Shown piece by piece: positions 59,610 through 64,000 of a stretch of 64,000 nt of DNA. Position numbers and translations under genes: made by a program. The notes below the pieces were generated by a model. The model was not told where the DNA came from. It ran no database searches and saw nothing but the letters and a program-made list of their open reading frames with translations. The stretch covers positions 17,403-81,402 of the forward strand of contig DISN01000014.1 of the NCBI GenBank assembly GCA_002421965.1, given 5' to 3'. The stretch's first letter is position 1. The number at the start of each line of letters is the position of its first letter. Source of the stretch: Candidatus Saccharibacteria bacterium UBA6209 (GTDB taxonomy: Bacteria > Patescibacteriota > Saccharimonadia > Saccharimonadales > Saccharimonadaceae).

Positions 59610-60974
59610 ATGGTAAATGTTATCAAATGGAAAACCGACACCGTTAAAGTTGTCAATGTCGAGCTAGACCCGAAAAATGTTCGGCTTGATATCGACAGCC
59701 CCTCTCAAGACGCGATAATCCAAGACCTTTTCAAGAACGAAGAAGCCATGCAAATAGTTGAAAGTATCGCGCAAAATGGCTTCTTTAATCAAGAGTTGCC
59801 AATTATCACAAAAGAAGACGGCAAATGGGTTGTCCTAGAGGGTAACAGGCGATTTTCTGCTCTGAAAGCAATCCTTAATCCCAAGTTAGTACCTCAGCGA
59901 GAAGAAAAGCTAAAAGCACTTATCAAAGAAATGGGTGATACGTCTGGCCTTACCGAGATTGAAGTAAAAGTTGCTCCCGACAGAGAAAGCGCTTCAAAAG
60001 TTATCGCCTCAATTCATACCTTAAAGACTCGCCGCGGCTGGAGTCCTTTGCGACAAGCCCATTTTTACTACGCACAAATAGCCGAGGGCGGCAAAACGGT
60101 TGAGCAACTACAAGAAGAGTACAAAAATGCTGACATACCGACTTTTGTTAAACGCTGGGAAATACATAATGCCGCAAAGGCAGTTAACTATGATGACGAG
60201 GAGCTACAGCGCAAAGTTGCCTCTAAAAAATTTCCTATTTCAACAATGGAGCGACTTTACGACAATCCCGAGTTCATGAAACTCGCAAAGATGTCTTTTG
60301 ATGAGTATGGACAGCTGACGATCACTGCATCAGACGAAGAACGCGAGAAGCTGTTTAAAAAGGTTATCAGCGATATCTATGATAAAAAGATTGACACTCG
60401 TGTGCTCAACAAGAAGGACAGCGATTCGTATAAGCAATACATGGACGAGATTAAAGGACTCGATATTAAAGGTGGCTCGCCGGCAAAGAAAGCGTCCTCT
60501 CTAAAAGAGCAGCCGATTCCGAAAGCAACAAAAACAAGCTATGGAGTTGTTCCCCAAGATATTACATGCACGATTAACTACCCGGCCGTCAAGCGGGTGC
60601 TCGCAGAATTGCAGACACTAAATTATCACAAGTACCCCAACGCAACACACGACCTACTCCGCTCATTCCTTGAGTGTTCTCTGAAAGCCTATTTTGACCA
60701 CAAAGGTATAGCGGTATCGCAAAAAGGTAAGTTCGTACAGCTTCAAGATGTCTTGATTACTGCCGAAACGCACTTTCAGACTGAAAAGAAAATGCTCGTC
60801 CAACCAATCAAGAAGCTGCTCGACAATAATTCGCAAAACCTGTACATGCACTCGTCAGACAGTATGAATGCAGTCAATCATAACCCGACCGTATTTTCAA
60901 AGCCAAGCGACGTCAAAGACGCTTGGGATAACATCGAAAACCTGATAAGATATGTATTAGACCCACCAAAATAA
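59610..60974 (+). CDS. ParB/Srx-fold N-terminal domain protein with helical C-terminal domain
   Basis: 454 aa. Residues about 12-120 have the ParB/Srx fold hallmark, V-L-E-G-N-R-R-F-S-A-L-K at 75-86 with a preceding AMQIVESIAQNGFFN. In this fold the GNRR loop binds CTP or ATP. Residues about 125-300 are helical and probably bind DNA (RRGWSPLRQAHFYYAQI). The C-terminal domain (about 310-454), with VNHNPTVFSKPSDVKDAWDNIE, resembles a domain seen in other ParB-like defence proteins. It ends 6 nt before the D12 methyltransferase. The pair looks like a functional module, role unknown. Confidence 0.7.
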   Translation: MVNVIKWKTDTVKVVNVELDPKNVRLDIDSPSQDAIIQDLFKNEEAMQIVESIAQNGFFNQELPIITKEDGKWVVLEGNRRFSALKAILNPKLVPQREEKLKALIKEMGDTSGLTEIEVKVAPDRESASKVIASIHTLKTRRGWSPLRQAHFYYAQIAEGGKTVEQLQEEYKNADIPTFVKRWEIHNAAKAVNYDDEELQRKVASKKFPISTMERLYDNPEFMKLAKMSFDEYGQLTITASDEEREKLFKKVISDIYDKKIDTRVLNKKDSDSYKQYMDEIKGLDIKGGSPAKKASSLKEQPIPKATKTSYGVVPQDITCTINYPAVKRVLAELQTLNYHKYPNATHDLLRSFLECSLKAYFDHKGIAVSQKGKFVQLQDVLITAETHFQTEKKMLVQPIKKLLDNNSQNLYMHSSDSMNAVNHNPTVFSKPSDVKDAWDNIENLIRYVLDPPK

Positions 60975-60980
60975 CAAAAA

Positions 60981-61847
60981 ATGATAAAAACAAAAACTCA
61001 AAGAAAATACCTACTTACTCCCCTTCGCTATCCGGGCGGGAAGACTTCTTTGTTTGAATTCTTCGATGAGGCGATTAAAGAGCATGAGTGGCAAGATGTT
61101 ACATACATAGAGCCTTACGCTGGCGGTGCTGGAGCGGCCATATCACTTCTTTTGCTTGAAAAGGTGCACAGCATTATTATCAACGACTATGACCCGGCCA
61201 TATACTCTTTTTGGCTCGCCTTAAAGGAGCATAACGCAGAGTTTATTGAGCGAGTAACGCATACGCCCGTAACCGTTGAGGAATGGGAGCGCCAGAAGAA
61301 AATCTATAAAGTGGCCGACACGTCCGATAGGTTGTCGCTTGGCTTTGCTACTTTCTTCCTTAATCGGACTAATCGCTCTGGTATTTTGAACGCCGGGCCG
61401 ATTGGTGGCAAACAACAACTCGGTGAATGGAAGATTGACGCGCGATACAACAAGCAAAATCTCATCGAGAAAATTAAACTTATTGGACTTTACAGCGATA
61501 GAATTACTGTACTAAACGAGGACGGTGCAGACGTCATCGAGCGGTATGCGAAAGACCCAAAGAGTTTCTTTTATGTTGACCCGCCATACTTTGTAAAAGG
61601 CGCAGACCTTTACCTAAACGCTTTCAAGCTGAAAGACCACCAAAGGCTTGCCGATTCACTAAATAAACATAGTAAGGCAAAGTGGCTTTTAAGCTACGAC
61701 AACGAGAAGGACATCCTCGACCTTTACCCAGATAGACAGCACAGAACTTTCAACCTCAAATATTCTGCTCATCACAATTCAAAGATGGGCGCAGAGTTGA
61801 TGATTTTCTCTGATGCGATTGATACGAATATCGTAGACAGTATCTAA
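60981..61847 (+). CDS. D12-class N6-adenine DNA methyltransferase (Dam/DpnM family)
   Basis: 288 aa alpha-class enzyme. LRYPGGKTSLFEFF (15-28), motif I EPYAGGAG (44-51), a variable target-recognition region, motif IV DPPYF (200-204) and WLLSYDN near 236. GATC-type sites are common for the class, but specificity is not deducible. No partner nuclease of a known type is beside it, only the ParB-like protein upstream. Confidence 0.9.
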   Translation: MIKTKTQRKYLLTPLRYPGGKTSLFEFFDEAIKEHEWQDVTYIEPYAGGAGAAISLLLLEKVHSIIINDYDPAIYSFWLALKEHNAEFIERVTHTPVTVEEWERQKKIYKVADTSDRLSLGFATFFLNRTNRSGILNAGPIGGKQQLGEWKIDARYNKQNLIEKIKLIGLYSDRITVLNEDGADVIERYAKDPKSFFYVDPPYFVKGADLYLNAFKLKDHQRLADSLNKHSKAKWLLSYDNEKDILDLYPDRQHRTFNLKYSAHHNSKMGAELMIFSDAIDTNIVDSI

Positions 61848-61855
61848 ACAAACGA

Positions 61856-61887
61856 AACGGCCGCTCATATTGACATAAGCGGCCGTT
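61856..61887. terminator. inverted repeat after the D12 methyltransferase
   Basis: AACGGCCGCT / AGCGGCCGTT, 10-bp perfect stem, 12-nt loop. No T tract follows, so termination is likely but not certain. Confidence 0.55.
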
Positions 61888-61890
61888 CAA

Positions 61891-61963
61891 TGATATATTG
61901 TAAATAAGGATTGGGGTGTCCCCAGTCGATAAGAGGCATCACTCCGTGGTGCTTTTTATTTTT
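61891..61963 (+). ncRNA. putative small structured RNA beside DUF3800
   Basis: Extended -10 TGA-TATATT (61891-61899) predicts a start near 61906. Two tandem hairpins follow: GATTGGGG-TGT-CCCCAGTC (61909-61927) and the terminator GCATCAC-TCC-GTGGTGC (61936-61952) with TTTTTATTTTT. A transcript of about 57 nt without a reading frame. It may alternatively be only a terminator for the convergent DUF3800 gene. Confidence 0.5.
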
Positions 61964-61981
61964 CTCTTTACACTCGTACGA

Positions 61982-62722
61982 TTAGCGCGGAAAGACTTTA
62001 ATGCCGTAACCGATAACTTCTCCGCGTGCGTTGGAACGGATTTTTGGCTTTATGACGTCAAATGCTTGGTTTGGCTCACTATTGTTTAAGATATATCGCG
62101 CAATCGGATAGGCGCACAAATCGGCAATCTCGATGCCTATCTCATTGTCTGTCTTGCGCCGCAAGCTCGCTTCTGTATCGAACAATCGCTGAAAACGCGC
62201 AGCATCTATCTGTGAACCTCTATACAAAATCTGGTTGTAGCGACTGGTTATTATTCTATCTTCACGTTTACCACGACTTTCGATGTAGACGTGGGTGTTG
62301 GTTGCGCCTCGCTCGTCAGCCTCAAATAACGCTCGCTCCATGATGAACGTCAGAGCAATCTCATATGGGTCATCAGCTAGTTTTCCGTATTGCTCGATAT
62401 GCTTTTTCTTGTCGATAGCCGAAGATATGAGTGTATAGTCCGCCTCTGTAAATATTCTGTTGAGGTCGTTGTAGAAGTTCCGCTTTACAGTATCATCAAA
62501 GAATATTTCAAATCCACGCTCGTACTTGCGCATATCGCGTCGGTGCAGGACAACTTGCTTACCGGGGAAATACTTGGCTTTTAGCGCATTAATTTGGGTC
62601 TTTAGGTCTGTGTATGCGTCATCAGTAATGAGTACACCCGTGAGGGCGAGTATCGGGAAGTTAGGGTCGATATTGGTCAGGTCGCTTGTACCCGACTCGT
62701 CTAGGAATAAATGGAGCTTCAT
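61982..62722 (-). CDS. DUF3800 domain protein
   Basis: 246 aa. The family signature is clear: an N-terminal LFLDESG (D8, E9) and C-terminal IEIADLCAYPIARY. The conserved Asp/Glu residues and overall layout suggest an RNase H-like nuclease fold, which is inference. DUF3800 genes often sit in mobile or defence regions and near structured RNAs. It is transcribed opposite the rest of the cassette, with TGG-TATAAT ending 9 nt before its ATG. Confidence 0.88.
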   Translation of the reverse strand: MKLHLFLDESGTSDLTNIDPNFPILALTGVLITDDAYTDLKTQINALKAKYFPGKQVVLHRRDMRKYERGFEIFFDDTVKRNFYNDLNRIFTEADYTLISSAIDKKKHIEQYGKLADDPYEIALTFIMERALFEADERGATNTHVYIESRGKREDRIITSRYNQILYRGSQIDAARFQRLFDTEASLRRKTDNEIGIEIADLCAYPIARYILNNSEPNQAFDVIKPKIRSNARGEVIGYGIKVFPR

Positions 62723-62731
62723 ACTTCTTTT

Positions 62732-62740
62732 ATTATACCA
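62732..62740 (-). promoter_or_regulatory. extended -10 promoter of DUF3800 gene
   Basis: TGG-TATAAT on the minus strand; the leader would be only two or three bases. Confidence 0.55.
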
Positions 62741-62763
62741 GTTATACGAGTCGGTCGTATGGC

Positions 62764-62843
62764 TTGCGGGTCAGGGGCGCGTAGCGCGGCGGCTCTGCCA
62801 CCTGGGCGAAGCCCCAACGCCTCTGCCATAAAGTGGCAGGCGA
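62764..62843. repeat. palindrome-dense segment inside right border
   Basis: Contains GGGC-GAA-GCCC and CGCCTCTGCCA-TAAAG-TGGCAGGCG (62818-62842), plus GGCTCTGCCAC, which can pair with the same right arm. No gene. Confidence 0.6.
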
Positions 62844-63018
62844 GCCACCAGAAACACCCTTTACAACTAAAAAAGAAATTCGGCGGGGGAAAATCTCAAA
62901 AAATAAGGCAAAGGGTGTTTCTGGTGGGGCGAGCGGGCGCGTGCGCCCGCAGGCGTTGGGGCTGAGCTTCAGCCATTTTGCTCGAAATGGGTTCGAATTT
63001 CGGCGTACAAGGGAGCCA
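62844..63018. repeat. right long inverted repeat
   Basis: 175 bp, reverse complement of 57162-57340. Inside it, CCACCAGAAACACCCTTT (62846-) pairs with AAAGGGTGTTTCTGGTGG, and GCGGGCGC pairs with GCGCCCGC. Confidence 0.9.
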
Positions 63019-63070
63019 GATGCGACAGCATGAAATGAGACCCGTGTCCCTAATTGTGCTTTTGCATCGG

Positions 63071-63110
63071 AAACTAAAATAGAATCACGAAAGTGATTCT
63101 ATTTTAGTTT
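63071..63110. terminator. strong bidirectional terminator right of the cassette
   Basis: An 18-bp perfect stem with GAAA loop: AAACTAAAATAGAATCAC and its complement (63071-63088 with 63093-63110). Confidence 0.9.
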
Positions 63111-63330
63111 TGCCTTGATTAATGAAAGTAAGGTGCTTAGAAAATTTAGATATATCTATGGAAAACTAATAAATAGCTATTAATATCATAATACCTAAGC
63201 TAGACCATGTCATCAAATAACAGCAGTAAGTATCCTTGAATTCATGAGATCTAAAGTTTTACTTGATTCCAAATACTAGGTATGTTCTATTAACGTAAAA
63301 CTCTTTTTGCCTATACCGTAAAGTGCTTTT
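63111..63330. other. AT-rich intergenic region
   Basis: I see no gene. Noticeably more AT-rich than its surroundings. AGTTTTAC and GTAAAACT form a wide inverted pair followed by CTTTTT. Confidence 0.5.
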
Positions 63331-63930
63331 TTACAACCCGAAGGCACCACCCTCAACGAGGATGAAGGTGCCAAGGCTAATAAGAACGAGTGGGAAGAGC
63401 ACGTGCTCCCAGCGCTCGAGTATGGCTGCTATTGACTTACGTGTGGCGACGTAACGGGCGACAAGTACCAGGCCAACCACTAGTAGTAGAAATACACCTG
63501 AGTAAGCGATAATGCCCATAGTCCCAACAGTGATGAAGATTGGCACGTAGACACCGATGTTATCGCCACCGTTGGCAAAAGTGACTGCAGCGACCGTCAT
63601 TACGCTGATCGGCTTGCCGGTGGCCTGTTCGTCGTCATCGTCGTCATCTTGGCCACGCCAGCTCTGCCAGGCGGCTCGGAGCCCAAGGGCTAGTGGAATG
63701 AGGCCAAAGTAAGGAATGAAGCTCTCTGGCAGAAAGCTGCGGGCACCTAGGGCCACGATAACCGCTGTAGCCAGAATTGCGCCAAAGCCGAGATATTGCC
63801 CGGCAATAATCTTGGCGGTTGTGCCGGAGCGGCCGGCGCCACGAGCAAAGAATAGCGACAGCACGATGATATCATCGATATTTGTAGCGATGAACAACCC
63901 GATGGCTTGGAGGATGAATACGCCTAGCAC
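63331..63930 (-). CDS. CadD-family cadmium resistance transporter
   Basis: 199 aa with five or six membrane helices. FIATNIDDIIVLSLFF near residues 13-28 and TFANGGDNIGVYVPIF near 116-131 are the paired motifs of the CadD/LysE-related family. Members export Cd2+ or related cations. An acidic loop with five Asp and QSWRGQ lies in the middle. The start is GTG at 63930, preceded at 6 nt by GGAGAGG. It lies just outside the cassette and may be accessory cargo. Confidence 0.85.
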   Translation of the reverse strand: MLGVFILQAIGLFIATNIDDIIVLSLFFARGAGRSGTTAKIIAGQYLGFGAILATAVIVALGARSFLPESFIPYFGLIPLALGLRAAWQSWRGQDDDDDDEQATGKPISVMTVAAVTFANGGDNIGVYVPIFITVGTMGIIAYSGVFLLLVVGLVLVARYVATRKSIAAILERWEHVLFPLVLISLGTFILVEGGAFGL

Positions 63931-64000
63931 GCTAGCCTCTCCCTGTCCGACAAAGAACAGTAGTTAGGTTGACCCATAAGTATGTATATAATCATGTACC

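Larger units (their letters stand above)
57162..63018. mobile_element. inverted-repeat-bounded restriction-modification / DUF3800 cassette
   Basis: Long, near-identical inverted repeats (57162-57340 and 62844-63018) enclose five genes and two putative RNAs with no transposase or integrase. It sits beside a tRNA with att-like scars. The bounded gene set is defence- or epigenetics-related. I interpret it as a non-autonomous mobile or exchanged cassette. Confidence 0.6.

Noticed and set aside
57162..63018. Classical insertion sequence or composite transposon
   Set aside because: No transposase-like gene, and no short direct target duplication seen next to the outer ends.

Overview
The window looks like a chromosome segment from a Candidate Phyla Radiation (Patescibacteria) bacterium, most likely a Candidatus Saccharibacteria (TM7) member. 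The case rests on gene content and style. Housekeeping genes are packed end to end with small overlaps. GatCAB is present beside tRNA-Gln. Transketolase is split, and there are a malic enzyme, a PilB-type ATPase, a short RelA/SpoT homologue and several compact membrane proteins. TGA is used as an ordinary stop, for example at 885 and 58676, which argues against the recoded Gracilibacteria/Absconditabacteria lineages. The assignment is inference; no 16S gene lies in the window.

Layout. 1-5.3 kb holds an S1/P1-nuclease-like protein, rsmD, a GH13 glucosidase and tRNA-Gly(GCC). A roughly 1.5 kb insert carrying a methyltransferase is bounded by a second copy of the tRNA 3' end. 5.3-12.3 kb (minus strand) holds PIN-TRAM, radA, a HExxH protein, clpC with a CIRCE operator, and nusA with a terminator-like hairpin in its leader. 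12.5-27 kb holds a secreted HNH nuclease, an M1 aminopeptidase, a lipoprotein, an RNase HII-YraN fusion, rhodanese, rplS, malic enzyme, a large orphan protein, pilB, a TrmH-type methyltransferase and dnaE. 27-34 kb holds two small membrane proteins, a galU-like gene, gatCAB with an embedded membrane/HEPN-like gene, and uvrB. 34-42.3 kb holds a LOG-family gene, then one long minus-strand carbon operon (gap, rpiB, rpe, split transketolase, class II aldolase, two PfkB kinases). 42.4-56.5 kb holds RSH, pyrophosphatase, thioredoxin reductase, FKBP, an ABC exporter, metK, pheST, an aquaporin, rmuC and PAP2.

56.6-63.1 kb is an accessory region and the most interesting part. The 5' half of tRNA-Gln is tandemly repeated twice ahead of the intact tRNA, in a 128-129 bp unit that carries a 12-nt complement of the anticodon arm. 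The tRNA 3' end recurs 187 bp downstream. A 5.9 kb cassette follows, bounded by long (about 175 bp) imperfect inverted repeats. It encodes a CcrM/HinfI-like methyltransferase, its partner nuclease, a ParB-domain protein, a D12-class adenine methyltransferase and a DUF3800 protein. It also contains two apparently independent structured RNAs with their own promoter and terminator. No transposase or integrase is visible. A CadD-type transporter closes the window.

Genome-wide style. At about sixteen genes a sigma70-like -10 box, usually extended (TGnTAnnnT), ends only 6-8 nt before the ATG. This predicts mostly leaderless mRNAs, and it decides several start codons. Shine-Dalgarno-led genes also occur (gap, metK, FKBP, aquaporin, cadD).
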